Assembly (NCBI RefSeq): GCF_013041805.1
Contig: NZ_JABDRI010000035.1
Location: forward strand, 1-60,525
Direction: 5' to 3'
DNA from: Lutibacter sp.
GTDB taxonomy: Bacteria; Bacteroidota; Bacteroidia; Flavobacteriales; Flavobacteriaceae
Length of the DNA stretch: 60,525 nucleotides
Position numbers and translations under genes: made by a program. This document shows, piece by piece, positions 1-8,817 of this stretch. Positions within the stretch are counted from its first letter, which is position 1. The number at the start of each line of letters is the position of its first letter. The notes beneath the pieces were generated by a model, which saw nothing but the letters and a program-made list of their open reading frames with translations, did not search any database and was not told where the DNA came from.

Positions 1-341
1 AACATATGCTGCACACCATTTTAAGAAATTTAGTAACAAATGCGTTAAAATTTACACATCCAGAAGGAACCGTTAAAATAGCAATTAAAAATACTCAAAA
101 TGAAGTTCTATTTGTAGTATCTGATACTGGAATAGGAATACCAACAAAATATTTAAACAATCTTTTTTCAATTGATTGCGAACTTTCAAATAACGGTACT
201 GCCAACGAAAAAGGAACTGGTTTAGGGTTGATTTTATGCAAAGAATTTGTTGAGCAACAAAACGGGAAAATTTGGGTTGAAAGCAAAGTTGGAGAAGGAA
301 GTAGTTTTAAATTTTTATTGCCTAGTGCAAAAAAAGAATAA
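1..341 (+). CDS. Sensor histidine kinase, C-terminal fragment (cut by left edge)
   Basis: Only the ATP-binding end of a sensor histidine kinase is present; the reading frame is open to the left edge, so the ATG at position 6 is an internal methionine. The visible part is a HATPase_c domain: an N box (NLVTNALKFT), a G1 box (DTGIGIP) and a G2 box (GTGLGL), followed by the usual closing segment ending in FKFLLP. It would bind ATP and phosphorylate a histidine located upstream of the window. No receiver domain follows before the stop, so the protein ends as a plain kinase. The input domain and partner regulator cannot be seen. The family call is secure; the specific role is unknown. Confidence 0.93.
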   Translation, partial: HMLHTILRNLVTNALKFTHPEGTVKIAIKNTQNEVLFVVSDTGIGIPTKYLNNLFSIDCELSNNGTANEKGTGLGLILCKEFVEQQNGKIWVESKVGEGSSFKFLLPSAKKE

Positions 342-513
342 AACCTTTGAACAGTATTTCAAAAATCATTTGAATTTAAAAATATATACTTAATTTTATC
401 AGAAATAAATTTGGAAAGAAAAACTATTTAATAAACCAAAAAATCATTTCAAATTTTCAGATTGTAAAATTAGAAACAAAAACAATTTTCTTTATTAGAA
501 TTAACGTAAACGA

Positions 514-1269
514 ATGATAAAATTCTTTAGAAAAATTAGACAGCAACTTCTAACTGAAAACAAATTCAGTAAATATTTGATATATGCCATAGGTGAAATT
601 ATACTTGTAGTTATTGGAATTTTGATTGCACTTCAAATTAATAATGCGAATGAGAATCGAAAGTCTAATATACAAGAGAATTTATATTTGAAACGCTTGC
701 TTACTGAGAACAAAGAAGATATCAATACTTTTAAAACTAATATTTTAAATTTAGAAAAAGGAATTGAAACTATTAAAAATCTTTCATTGGTTTTAAACTC
801 TAACAACGTATCAGATAAGAAAATTGTTACAGCTACAAACCAATATTTTAAATATGGCAGCATCTACCCTATTTTTACATCTTCCACCTCAACTTTTGAC
901 GACCTTTCTAGCACAGGTAATTTAAAAGACATTAGAAATACAAAACTTCGTGATGAATTGGTAAAACATTATGCTAAACATAAACAAGCTGCAGAATGGA
1001 TTAGAATTGGGACGGAATGGGCACTTCCAATTGATGCACCATTTTCATACAACAATAATATTATGAAATTTGAACCCGTATCTTCCTTTTTATTTGGAGA
1101 ACAATCTTTAACAAATCAAGCCAACCATTTAAGAGCTAAAAAAGAGGAATATATAAACAATGCAGCAGTTCACTTTTGGATTAACAAAGATGCCTTAGAT
1201 AAACTAGATAGTTTGCTTAACGACACTTCCAAAATAATTATTTTGATTGAAAAGGAATTAGAAAAGTAA
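514..1269 (+). CDS. DUF6090 family membrane protein
   Basis: The protein has 251 residues. The N-terminus (MIKFFRKIRQ, then ENKFSKYLIYAIGE) and the following hydrophobic segment at about residues 25-45 (EIILVVIGILIALQINN) are the hallmark of the DUF6090 family, common in Flavobacteriia and of unknown function. After the single membrane helix comes a charged, mostly helical region of about 200 residues, probably on the outer side of the inner membrane. It seems to be a single-gene unit: the kinase fragment ends 172 bases upstream and a nitrilase begins 157 bases downstream. A remnant of a second copy of this gene lies at 2474-2548. Family call from memory of the N-terminal signature; function unknown. 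Confidence 0.85.
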   Translation: MIKFFRKIRQQLLTENKFSKYLIYAIGEIILVVIGILIALQINNANENRKSNIQENLYLKRLLTENKEDINTFKTNILNLEKGIETIKNLSLVLNSNNVSDKKIVTATNQYFKYGSIYPIFTSSTSTFDDLSSTGNLKDIRNTKLRDELVKHYAKHKQAAEWIRIGTEWALPIDAPFSYNNNIMKFEPVSSFLFGEQSLTNQANHLRAKKEEYINNAAVHFWINKDALDKLDSLLNDTSKIIILIEKELEK

Positions 1270-1426
1270 TAAAACTTCAACAATAGCTATAACATAGTAG
1301 TTGGTATTTTCCTTTCACTTTTCTTATATTGGTAATTTAAATGTGTAAGGTGGTTTTCTAGTGTTGTTGAAAATTCTTTTTCGTTTCATTTTTTGAATTA
1401 CTTTACATAACAACTAATTTATATCT

Positions 1427-2389
1427 ATGTCAACATCAATAAGTACGCTAAAAGTAGCGCTAGCCCAAATTTCTCCGGTTTGGCTGAATAAAGAAAAAAC
1501 AATAGAAAAAGTAATAGCATCAATAAAAGATGCTGGGAAACAAAATTGTGAACTGATAGTTTTTGGAGAAGCATTACTCCCTGGTTACCCATTTTGGATA
1601 TCTTTAACGAATGGAGCTGATTGGAATTCTAACGTACAAAAAGAATTACACGCACATTACATTAGAAACTCAATTATCATTGAAAAAGGAGAATTGGATG
1701 CTATCTGTAAACTAGCAAAAGAATACAATATTGCAATATATTTAGGGATTATTGAAAGAGCAACTAATCGCGGTGGTCATAGTCTTTATTGCTCGCTGGT
1801 ATACATTTCGCAACTTGGTGAAATTAAATCGGTACATAGAAAATTACAACCAACTTACGATGAACGATTAACTTGGGCCCCAGGCGATGGAAATGGGTTA
1901 CAAGTACATTCTCTGAAAAATTTTACTGTTGGAGGATTAAACTGTTGGGAAAATTGGATGCCATTAGCCAGAACCGCTTTATATGGCTTAGGGGAAGATC
2001 TTCATATAGCAGTTTGGCCTGGAAGTGAAAGAAATACCATTGATATTACACGATTTATTGCATTAGAAGCAAGATCATTTGTGATATCAGTTTCTAGTCT
2101 TATGAGAAAAGAAGATTTTCCTGATGACACTCCACACCTAGAAAAAATATTAGAAAATGCACCAAATTTTTTAACTGATGGAGGCTCTTGTATTGCTGGT
2201 CCTGATGGGAAATGGATTGTAGAACCAGTAATTAATAAGGAAGAATTAATTATTGAAACAATTGATTTTAATAGGGTGTTGGAGGAACGCCAGAATTTTG
2301 ATTCAGTTGGACATTACTCTCGCCCTGATGTCACTAAATTAAGCATTAATAGAGAGAGGCAATCAATACTTAACTTGGAGAACGAATAA
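1427..2389 (+). CDS. Nitrilase / carbon-nitrogen hydrolase
   Basis: This 320-residue cytosolic enzyme belongs to the nitrilase branch of the carbon-nitrogen hydrolase superfamily, which converts nitriles to carboxylic acids and ammonia. The catalytic triad is visible: Glu48 in FGEALLPGYP, Lys139 in HRKLQPT and Cys173 in GGLNCWENWMPL. The Cys-Trp-Glu-Asn context and the length are typical of aliphatic nitrilases and cyanide-converting relatives rather than of amidases or NAD synthetase domains. The start ATG at 1427 gives the expected N-terminus leading into VALAQISPVW. The gene stands alone between a DUF6090 gene and the remnant of another. Substrate cannot be read from sequence; cyanide dihydratase or an arylacetonitrilase are the alternatives. 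Confidence 0.9.
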   Translation: MSTSISTLKVALAQISPVWLNKEKTIEKVIASIKDAGKQNCELIVFGEALLPGYPFWISLTNGADWNSNVQKELHAHYIRNSIIIEKGELDAICKLAKEYNIAIYLGIIERATNRGGHSLYCSLVYISQLGEIKSVHRKLQPTYDERLTWAPGDGNGLQVHSLKNFTVGGLNCWENWMPLARTALYGLGEDLHIAVWPGSERNTIDITRFIALEARSFVISVSSLMRKEDFPDDTPHLEKILENAPNFLTDGGSCIAGPDGKWIVEPVINKEELIIETIDFNRVLEERQNFDSVGHYSRPDVTKLSINRERQSILNLENE

Positions 2390-2473
2390 ACTTTATAAAT
2401 TTAATTATCCGTGCAATAACCCCACTAAAAAACTAAAATAGCATTTTTAAAATTTCATTAAAATAACAAATTA

Positions 2474-2548
2474 ATGATAAAATTCTTTGTGAAAATTAGA
2501 CAACAATTATTAATTAAAAATAAATTTACCCCTTTTAAAAATAGATAA
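2474..2548 (+). pseudogene. Remnant of a second DUF6090 gene
   Basis: An ATG at 2474 opens 24 codons reading MIKFFVKIRQQLLIKNKF before a stop at 2546-2548. This matches the first 18 residues of the intact DUF6090 protein at 514 (MIKFFRKIRQQLLTENKF) with three differences. Beyond the stop, traces of the following KYLIYAIGE segment may persist out of frame, but the membrane helix and the rest are gone. I read it as the 5' end of a deleted paralogue. The 328-base gap from 2390 to 2717 otherwise holds only AT-rich DNA and the promoter of the next gene. Confidence 0.7.
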
Positions 2549-2661
2549 TTTGCTGTAGTATTCATATAAATTCCTAACAACTAAAAGGTTTAACATAAGT
2601 TTTTAGAAATATGATAACCGTAATTTTTCAATATGTTAAATGTTAATTTTTTCCCAACAAA

Positions 2662-2691
2662 TTGTTTTTGTCTAACTTTATAGTACTTTTG
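2662..2691 (+). promoter_or_regulatory. Bacteroidota-type promoter for the GLPGLI/OMP pair
   Basis: A TTG at 2662-2664 is followed after 19 bases by TACTTTTG at 2684-2691, an exact match to the Bacteroidota -7 element TAnnTTTG with the usual -33 spacing. The start codon of the GLPGLI gene lies 26 bases further on, leaving a leader of roughly 20 bases. Confidence 0.6.
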
Positions 2692-2717
2692 TTAAACAGT
2701 TTAACTAAAATATCATT

Positions 2718-3548
2718 ATGAAGTACATTTTTTCATCAAAATTAGTTTACACTTTTTTAAGTATATTTCTATTTTCAGTTGCTATTACAGCGCAAGATTT
2801 TCAAGGAAAGGCTTATTATTTTTCTAAATCAACTATGCAACTTGGTAGTTGGGGAGCTAGATTAAGTGAGGCTCAAAAAAAACAAATCCAAGCCAATCTA
2901 AAAAACAGGTTAGAAAAAACGTATGTATTAACGTTTAATAAGGAAGAATCTATTTTTGAAGAAGATGAAAAGCTTGATGCTATGTCTGGAGCTACAGATT
3001 CTTGGGGAAAGAACTTTTCACCAGGTAATCAATATAAAAATGTAAAAACAAATTCCTTTGTTCAAAACCAGGAATTTTATGGAAAACAATTTTTAGTTAA
3101 AGATAATTTGCAAAAAATTGATTGGAGAATGGAAAGTGAAACCAAACAGATTGGAAATTACACATGTTTTAAAGCAACTGCCTCTATTCCAACTTCTGAA
3201 CTTAATTGGTATAACTTTTCTTGGAATGACATAAGACAAAGTGCTTCAACTGAAGAAAATGAAGAAAAAGAAATTGAAATGACTGAAGTTGTAGCTTGGT
3301 ATTCACCACAAATTCCAGTGAGCCAAGGTCCATCCGAATTTTGGGGACTTCCAGGATTAATTTTAGAAGTAAATATTGGTAATACAACTATGCTTTGTTC
3401 AAAAATAGTTATGAATCCTGAGCAAAAAACTAAAATTGAAGCTCCTGAAAAAGGAAAACTTGTTGCTAAGATGGAGTATAAAGAAATCATCACAGGAAAG
3501 ATGAAAGAAATGAGAGATAACCGAGGCAGATCAAGAGCTAGAAGGTAA
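2718..3548 (+). CDS. GLPGLI family secreted protein
   Basis: The protein has 276 residues. A signal peptide covers about residues 1-25 (hydrophobic core followed by ITAQ), so the product is exported. The family-defining motif FWGLPGLILEVN is present, with GLPGLI at residues 210-215. The family is widespread in Bacteroidota and has no known biochemical role. The C-terminus is basic (RDNRGRSRARR). The next gene, 45 bases downstream on the same strand, encodes an outer-membrane beta-barrel protein with a carboxypeptidase-regulatory-like N-terminus. GLPGLI proteins are commonly encoded beside such barrels, so the two probably act together in the envelope. That partnership is inferred from context. 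Confidence 0.92.
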   Translation: MKYIFSSKLVYTFLSIFLFSVAITAQDFQGKAYYFSKSTMQLGSWGARLSEAQKKQIQANLKNRLEKTYVLTFNKEESIFEEDEKLDAMSGATDSWGKNFSPGNQYKNVKTNSFVQNQEFYGKQFLVKDNLQKIDWRMESETKQIGNYTCFKATASIPTSELNWYNFSWNDIRQSASTEENEEKEIEMTEVVAWYSPQIPVSQGPSEFWGLPGLILEVNIGNTTMLCSKIVMNPEQKTKIEAPEKGKLVAKMEYKEIITGKMKEMRDNRGRSRARR

Positions 3549-3593
3549 TATAGTTTCTAATATTTCTCATTTAATTACATAATATTCCTTCAT

Positions 3594-6338
3594 ATGAAAA
3601 ATCTATTTTTTGCATTATTCTTTATTGTTGCAAATACAGCAATAGCTCAAATTAAATTTCAAGGTACTGTAAAAGATAGCATTGGTAACGCGTTAGAATT
3701 AGCAAATGTTATTGCTATAAACCAAGAAACAAAAGCCTTGGAATCCTATGCTATTACCAATGAGAAAGGATATTTTGCCCTTTCTTTAGGTAAAAATAAT
3801 AGATACAAAGTTCAAATTAGCTACATTGGATTGAAAAATGTTGATGCAATTATAACTGTCAATGAAGAAAATATCTCGCGAGATTTTACATTAACATCTG
3901 ACAATACTTTAGATACCATAGAATTAACCTACGAAATGCCTGTTAGGGTAAAGGGAGATACCCTTGTATACAATGCAGATTCTTTTAAAAATGGCTCGGA
4001 ACGAAAATTGGAAGATGTACTTGAAAAACTTCCCGGAGTAGAAATAAATGAAGAAGGGCAAGTAGAGGTTGAAGGGAAAGTTGTAAATAAATTAATGGTA
4101 AATGGTAAAGATTTTTTTGATGGTGACACCAAAATAGCTACAAAAAATATACCTTCAAATGCTGTTGATAAGATTCAGGTTTTAAGAAACTATTCAGAAG
4201 TTGGTCAATTAAGCAGAGTAACAAATAATCAAGATAATTTTGCATTAAATATTCAACTAAAAAAAGGAAAAGAAAATTTTTGGTTTGGTAATGTTACCGT
4301 TGGAGCAGGATCTTCACCAGAAGAGGAATTATATTTAGCACAACCAAAATTGTTTTATTACAGCCCTAAATTTAGCCTTAACTTATTAGGTGATTTAAAT
4401 AATACTGGAGAGGTAGGTCTTTCTCGAAGAGATTTAAGAAACTTTGGCGGTGGATTTGGAGCGAGGGCACCAAGCAGAAGTAGTGGAACAAATATTAATC
4501 TAGGAAATAACAGTCTCGGTTTTTTAACAAATCAAAATAATGCACTAAAAGTTGAGAACAAATTAGGTGCTACAAATTTTAGTTATTCACCGAATAGAGA
4601 TTTAGATATTAGTGGATTTGCAATATATAATAGTAGCCGTATAGCTTCGAGACAAATAAGTTTTAGAGAATTTACAGATTCAGATTTAGGAATTCCAGAT
4701 GAACAAACAGAACAAACAAGCGATGAACGATCTGATCAAGGTTTACTGAAACTAAGTGCATCGTTTAAACCGAATGTAAACAATCAATTAGACTATGATA
4801 TTTTGGGTAGAATTTCAAAAGACACCCAAGATCAACTTTTTTCATCTTCAGTTTTAGGAAACACAAATCAAATTGATGAAACAACTCCATTTAGCATCAA
4901 CCAAAATCTTAATTATTACTATACCTTAGATGAAAAAAATATTTTTGCTTTTGAGGCACAACATGTAATAAAAGATGAAGATCCTTTTTACAATGCTTTA
5001 TTGGTTAATAATCCTGATAATAATGATGAACTTGAACCTGATGATAGAGATGCTTTTGATACAACTGCAGATGCCTTAGGATTGAATGGAAATTTAAATA
5101 ATTATAATTTAGGACAAAATAGGCGCATAAAATCGAACCAACTTGATGCCAAACTTGACTATTATTACATCATAAATGCTACGAGCAATTTAAATTTAAC
5201 TTTAGGAACAATTTTAAGCCGTCAAGAGTTTAACTCGAATATATTTCAATTTTTAGAGGATGGTTCAACATTTGATCCTACCCCAACTTTTAACAATGGA
5301 CGAGCGGTTAATGATACTGAGTATAACTTTAGCGATTTATATTTAGGTGTTCATTATCGAGTAAAAACAGGGAAATTTACTATAACTCCAGGTTTTTCTC
5401 TTCATGAATACGGAAATAAAAACAGTCAATTTGGAGAAGAATATAACGATAATTTTGTTAGAATTTTACCTGATTTTGAAGCCAGAATTCAACTTAAGAA
5501 AAGTGAAAGTTTGACGTTTAGATATAACATGCAAAATCAGTTTACAGATGTCACTAGACTTGCACAAGGATTAGTTTTAAATAACTTTAACAGTATTCAA
5601 TTTGGAGAACCTGAACTTCAAAATGCCTTGTCACACAATCTAAATTTATTATATTCAAGCTTTAATTTATTTAATTACACCAATGTATTTGCTCGTTTAG
5701 CCTATGCTAAAAACATTGACCAAATTAGAGGGTTAACAAATTTTGAAAACGTAATTACAACTAGTACCTTTTTTAATTCTAGCTTTGCAGATGAAAATTT
5801 TTCAGCCTTTGGAAGAGTTCAACGAACTTTTGGAAAAGTACGTGCTACTCTTAATGCTAATTTCAACTACAGTAAATTAAATCAGTTTATACAGAACAGA
5901 CAATCTGTTAATGAACGATTTACACAAAGCTATACTCCAGGATTACGTACTAATTTTAAAATAGCTCCAAATGTTAGTGTTAATTATAGATACAGCATAT
6001 CTACAAATAATCAAGGAACTAATAAAACCATATTTTATACCAATGCTCCTTCTATAGATTTTGACGCATATATCTGGAATTCAGTCACTTTTAGAACAGA
6101 TTATACGTATAATAATCAAAGAATAGAAAATGGAGATAGTGATTCATTTGAAACTTGGAATGCATCATTGTCATATAGAAAAGATAGAGATGCTAAATGG
6201 GAATATGAAATTAGAGCTACAAATTTATTAAATATAGATTCTCGTCTAAATAATAATGCAAATAATCTGTTTGTTGAATCCTCTGAAACATTTATTCAGC
6301 CTCGATTTATTACATTTAGATTAAGATATGTAATCTAA
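3594..6338 (+). CDS. Outer-membrane beta-barrel protein with CarboxypepD_reg-like N-terminus (TonB-receptor-like)
   Basis: The protein has 914 residues. A signal peptide (about 1-18, ending IAQ) is followed by a carboxypeptidase-regulatory-like beta-sandwich (about 20-105: FQGTVKDSIGNALELANV). A plug-like region follows (about 115-215: LEDVLEKLPGVEINEEGQVEVEGK, with VNGKDFFDGD), then a long amphipathic beta-barrel domain of the OMP_b-brl_3 type. The last residues, ITFRLRYVI, form a typical closing strand. It resembles SusC/TonB-dependent receptors but is shorter than true SusC proteins, no SusD partner is nearby, and I see no clear TonB box. It forms an apparent operon with the GLPGLI gene upstream. 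The substrate is unknown. Confidence 0.88.
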   Translation: MKNLFFALFFIVANTAIAQIKFQGTVKDSIGNALELANVIAINQETKALESYAITNEKGYFALSLGKNNRYKVQISYIGLKNVDAIITVNEENISRDFTLTSDNTLDTIELTYEMPVRVKGDTLVYNADSFKNGSERKLEDVLEKLPGVEINEEGQVEVEGKVVNKLMVNGKDFFDGDTKIATKNIPSNAVDKIQVLRNYSEVGQLSRVTNNQDNFALNIQLKKGKENFWFGNVTVGAGSSPEEELYLAQPKLFYYSPKFSLNLLGDLNNTGEVGLSRRDLRNFGGGFGARAPSRSSGTNINLGNNSLGFLTNQNNALKVENKLGATNFSYSPNRDLDISGFAIYNSSRIASRQISFREFTDSDLGIPDEQTEQTSDERSDQGLLKLSASFKPNVNNQLDYDILGRISKDTQDQLFSSSVLGNTNQIDETTPFSINQNLNYYYTLDEKNIFAFEAQHVIKDEDPFYNALLVNNPDNNDELEPDDRDAFDTTADALGLNGNLNNYNLGQNRRIKSNQLDAKLDYYYIINATSNLNLTLGTILSRQEFNSNIFQFLEDGSTFDPTPTFNNGRAVNDTEYNFSDLYLGVHYRVKTGKFTITPGFSLHEYGNKNSQFGEEYNDNFVRILPDFEARIQLKKSESLTFRYNMQNQFTDVTRLAQGLVLNNFNSIQFGEPELQNALSHNLNLLYSSFNLFNYTNVFARLAYAKNIDQIRGLTNFENVITTSTFFNSSFADENFSAFGRVQRTFGKVRATLNANFNYSKLNQFIQNRQSVNERFTQSYTPGLRTNFKIAPNVSVNYRYSISTNNQGTNKTIFYTNAPSIDFDAYIWNSVTFRTDYTYNNQRIENGDSDSFETWNASLSYRKDRDAKWEYEIRATNLLNIDSRLNNNANNLFVESSETFIQPRFITFRLRYVI

Positions 6339-6371
6339 CCTTATGAAATAACTTGAAATTAAATTATTATC

Positions 6372-6680
6372 TTATTTGTCATCATCATCTAAGTCAACAT
6401 CATCAATATCTTTCAAATCAACTTCTTCAGGAATTTCAGAATTGATAAGATCATCGTCATCATCATCATCGTGATTTTCCATACTATCTACTAATTCATC
6501 ACTAATTTTAACTAAATACATGGTATCATCGGTAGATACTTCAACGGCTTCAACATATTTCCCTTTATGATTTGTAAATTTTACAATATCTCTAATTCCA
6601 TAACCATCAGGGAATTTTTCTACTAATAGATTAAGTATTTCTGTTGTTAATTTTTTGTAATCGACAATTATTCTCTTCAA
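6372..6680 (-). CDS. Small conserved protein with acidic C-terminal tail
   Basis: The protein has 102 residues. The first 65 or so form a compact domain (RIIVDYKKLTTEILNLLVEKFPDGY, then an EAVEV and TMYLVKI strand pair). The last 35 residues are strongly acidic, with a run of seven aspartates and a DDVDLDDDDK end. I recognise the type as a conserved small flavobacterial protein but know of no function. The start codon is TTG (6678-6680), supported by the natural N-terminus MKRIIVDY and by a good promoter upstream at 6737-6766. The acidic tail could bind metal, basic proteins or RNA-binding partners; this is a guess. It is a single-gene unit, convergent with the barrel gene. Confidence 0.72.
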   Translation of the reverse strand: MKRIIVDYKKLTTEILNLLVEKFPDGYGIRDIVKFTNHKGKYVEAVEVSTDDTMYLVKISDELVDSMENHDDDDDDDLINSEIPEEVDLKDIDDVDLDDDDK

Positions 6681-6736
6681 AACAATTCTATTAATTATGA
6701 ATTAAAATTTTAGTTCATTCAAATTTTATATGAACT

Positions 6737-6766
6737 CAAATATAAAAAAATAATTCTATCATCAAA
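6737..6766 (-). promoter_or_regulatory. Bacteroidota-type promoter for the acidic-tail protein
   Basis: Read on the minus strand, TTTG (6766-6763) is followed after 18 bases by TATATTTG (6744-6737). Both elements match the Bacteroidota consensus exactly. The TTG start codon at 6680 lies 56 bases downstream. Confidence 0.65.
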
Positions 6767-6810
6767 TAAAATTAACAAGAACAAATATTTTTTATTTCTA
6801 TCAAAATTAT

Positions 6811-6844
6811 AAAAAAGAAAAACCAAGATATATCTTGGTTTTTC
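6811..6844 (-). terminator. Intrinsic terminator of the pseudouridine synthase gene
   Basis: A perfect inverted repeat with 14-base arms (GAAAAACCAAGATA / TATCTTGGTTTTTC, 6817-6844) lies 25 bases after the stop of the minus-strand gene. It is followed on that strand by a run of T (complement of 6811-6816). Confidence 0.75.
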
Positions 6845-6869
6845 TAAAGTATTTTATAATTAAAAGAAC

Positions 6870-7772
6870 TTATAGCATCATTAAATTACTAACCTCTAAC
6901 TCTGTTAAATGCCTCCAATGTCCTCGCGGTAAATCTTTTTTTGTCAAGCCCGCAAAAATTACACGATCTAGTTTTACAACACTATAATCAAAATGCTCGA
7001 ATATTCGTCTTACAATTCTATTTCTACCAGAATGAATTTTAACGCCAACCTCACTTTTTGGTTGATTTTGTATATATGAAATTTCATCAACCAACACTCT
7101 TTTTTCATCTAAGATAAAACCTTCTGCAATTTTTTGCAAATCTCTCATTGCTAATTTCTTATCTAAAGAAGCATGGTATAATTTCTGGATATTGTGCTTC
7201 GGATGTGTTAACTTTTTTGCCAATTCACCATCATTTGTAAATAACAATAGACCAGTAGTGTTCCTATCTAATCTACCAACAGGATAAATTCGTTCTTTTG
7301 AGGCAGTTGCAATTAATTCCATAACTGTCTTACGTCCTCTATCATCATCCATTGTTGTGATAAAATTCTTTGGCTTATTTAGTAATACATATCTTTTCTT
7401 CTCAGGACTAATTGTAGAGCCATCAAATTTAACAACATCTGTTGGCATTACTTTGTAGCCCATTTCAGTAATTAATTTACCATTTACTGAAGCACTTCCT
7501 GCTTTAATATAAACATCAGCCTCTCTACGAGAACAAATACCAGAATTAGAAATGTATTTATTTAAACGAATACCTTCATTACCTTCTGTTGTTTTAGTTT
7601 GTTTTGCTCCAGAAGCTTCACTAGTAGAAGTAGATTTACTTCTTTTTAAAATTGGTTTAGGTCTGTAGTTTTTCGCAAATTTCTTTTTGCTATCTAAACC
7701 TGGTTTTGAAGTATTTTGTGTATTTTTTTTACTCTGGTGTCGTCCTCTCGACGAGTTTTTATTTGAATTCAT
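6870..7772 (-). CDS. rluB: RsuA/RluB/RluF-family ribosomal pseudouridine synthase
   Basis: The enzyme isomerises a uridine in ribosomal RNA to pseudouridine. After a basic, low-complexity N-terminal extension of about 75 residues comes an S4 RNA-binding domain (IRLNKYISNSGICSRREAD, SVNGKLI). The catalytic domain follows, with the family motif GRLDRNTTGLLLFTNDG, whose Asp is the catalytic residue, and the RIVRRIFEH segment. The open frame could begin at a TTG at 7790, but that codon is part of a TACTTTTG promoter element (7788-7795), so the ATG at 7772 is the likely start, giving 300 residues. The neighbouring prenyltransferase ends 58 bases upstream. The symbol is by family; RluB, RluE and RluF are hard to tell apart here. 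Confidence 0.88.
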   Translation of the reverse strand: MNSNKNSSRGRHQSKKNTQNTSKPGLDSKKKFAKNYRPKPILKRSKSTSTSEASGAKQTKTTEGNEGIRLNKYISNSGICSRREADVYIKAGSASVNGKLITEMGYKVMPTDVVKFDGSTISPEKKRYVLLNKPKNFITTMDDDRGRKTVMELIATASKERIYPVGRLDRNTTGLLLFTNDGELAKKLTHPKHNIQKLYHASLDKKLAMRDLQKIAEGFILDEKRVLVDEISYIQNQPKSEVGVKIHSGRNRIVRRIFEHFDYSVVKLDRVIFAGLTKKDLPRGHWRHLTELEVSNLMML

Positions 7773-7787
7773 TCTTTGTATTTTTTG

Positions 7788-7795
7788 CAAAAGTA
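7788..7795 (-). promoter_or_regulatory. -7 element directly upstream of the pseudouridine synthase start
   Basis: On the minus strand the octamer reads TACTTTTG, an exact TAnnTTTG. It ends 15 bases before the ATG at 7772, so transcription would begin about 8-11 bases before the start codon. It rules out the upstream TTG as a start. Confidence 0.55.
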
Positions 7796-7829
7796 ATTTA
7801 TTCTAATGATAAATTACCTAACAATTACT

Positions 7830-8765
7830 TTATTTCATCAATATTTTATTTATAATTACATTATAATCAATTAAAGCTAAACTAAATACTCCTGCAATAA
7901 TTAATAGCTTCAATATTAAATGTAGCCTTACATAATTGCGCTGGCTTTTACTTTTCCACAAAGCAATTACAAAACTTATAAGTACGAAAATACTTACATA
8001 AAAGAAGTATTTCATCCCTCCTATTTCGGGGTATTTAAGCAAAAAATAAATTGGGTTTAATGTTAAAATTGTTAAAAATGAAATTAATATTTTCGTGAAA
8101 TGTTCTCCATACTTTACAGCTATTGTTTGATAGTTTTGAATAAAATCACCTTTAATTCTTTCCAAATCTTTAATTAATTCTCTAATTAAGAGTATAAAAA
8201 ATAAAAATGCCGCGTGTGTAAAAATTATTTCCGAGAAGTTTTTAAAATATACAAAAACTGCAAAAAATGGTAAAATTGCTAAAATTGCTGCTGAGAATAA
8301 ACCCGCTAAAGGATACTTTTTTAACTTATGAGAATAAAACCAAATTAAAAATATATATACTGCAAAAAATAAGGAGGCTCTCCAAGAAACTAGTAAGGCA
8401 ATAGCCACCCCAATAAAATTTAATAAAAAATAAAATTGAAGTTTAATTCTTTGACTTACAATAGAATCGATTTTAGATTTTATAGGCTTATTAATTTTAT
8501 CGGTTTCTGAATCATAAAAATTATTGATAATATATCCAGCTGCAATAACACAAATAGTTGATAGTACTATGAAATACAATTGTATGTCGAGCAGTACGTA
8601 TTTTAAAGATTTCTCAGGGGAAAAGATAAAAATAGAAGCTAAATATTGAGCTATGACGATTAATACAATATTATATCCTCTAATCACTGAGAACAGGCTC
8701 AACAATTTAATATATAATGGAATATTTTTTTTAGTATTTTTTTTGGAAATTTCTAATAAATCCAT
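7830..8765 (-). CDS. UbiA-family prenyltransferase (geranylgeranylglycerol-phosphate geranylgeranyltransferase-like)
   Basis: This integral membrane protein of 311 residues has about eight or nine hydrophobic helices. It belongs to the UbiA family, which moves a prenyl chain from a prenyl diphosphate to an acceptor. The first Asp-rich motif is NNFYDSETDKINKP (Asp85, Asp89) and the second is RELIKDLERIKGD, near residue 200. Flavobacterial proteins of this type are commonly named geranylgeranylglycerol-phosphate geranylgeranyltransferase; the acceptor cannot be read from sequence. Mevalonate kinase and diphosphomevalonate decarboxylase lie just upstream on the same strand (52-base gap), which fits a prenyl diphosphate user. 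Alternatives are a quinone or heme O type prenyltransferase. Confidence 0.82.
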   Translation of the reverse strand: MDLLEISKKNTKKNIPLYIKLLSLFSVIRGYNIVLIVIAQYLASIFIFSPEKSLKYVLLDIQLYFIVLSTICVIAAGYIINNFYDSETDKINKPIKSKIDSIVSQRIKLQFYFLLNFIGVAIALLVSWRASLFFAVYIFLIWFYSHKLKKYPLAGLFSAAILAILPFFAVFVYFKNFSEIIFTHAAFLFFILLIRELIKDLERIKGDFIQNYQTIAVKYGEHFTKILISFLTILTLNPIYFLLKYPEIGGMKYFFYVSIFVLISFVIALWKSKSQRNYVRLHLILKLLIIAGVFSLALIDYNVIINKILMK

Positions 8766-8817
8766 TCGTAAGAAAAATAATTAAATGTAAACCGTATGAT
8801 ACAAGTTTACGGGTAAA

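Noticed and set aside
6440-6475. Short repeated CAT/CAC-type triplets resembling a microsatellite
   Set aside because: They encode the poly-aspartate tail of the 102-residue protein and are explained by coding.
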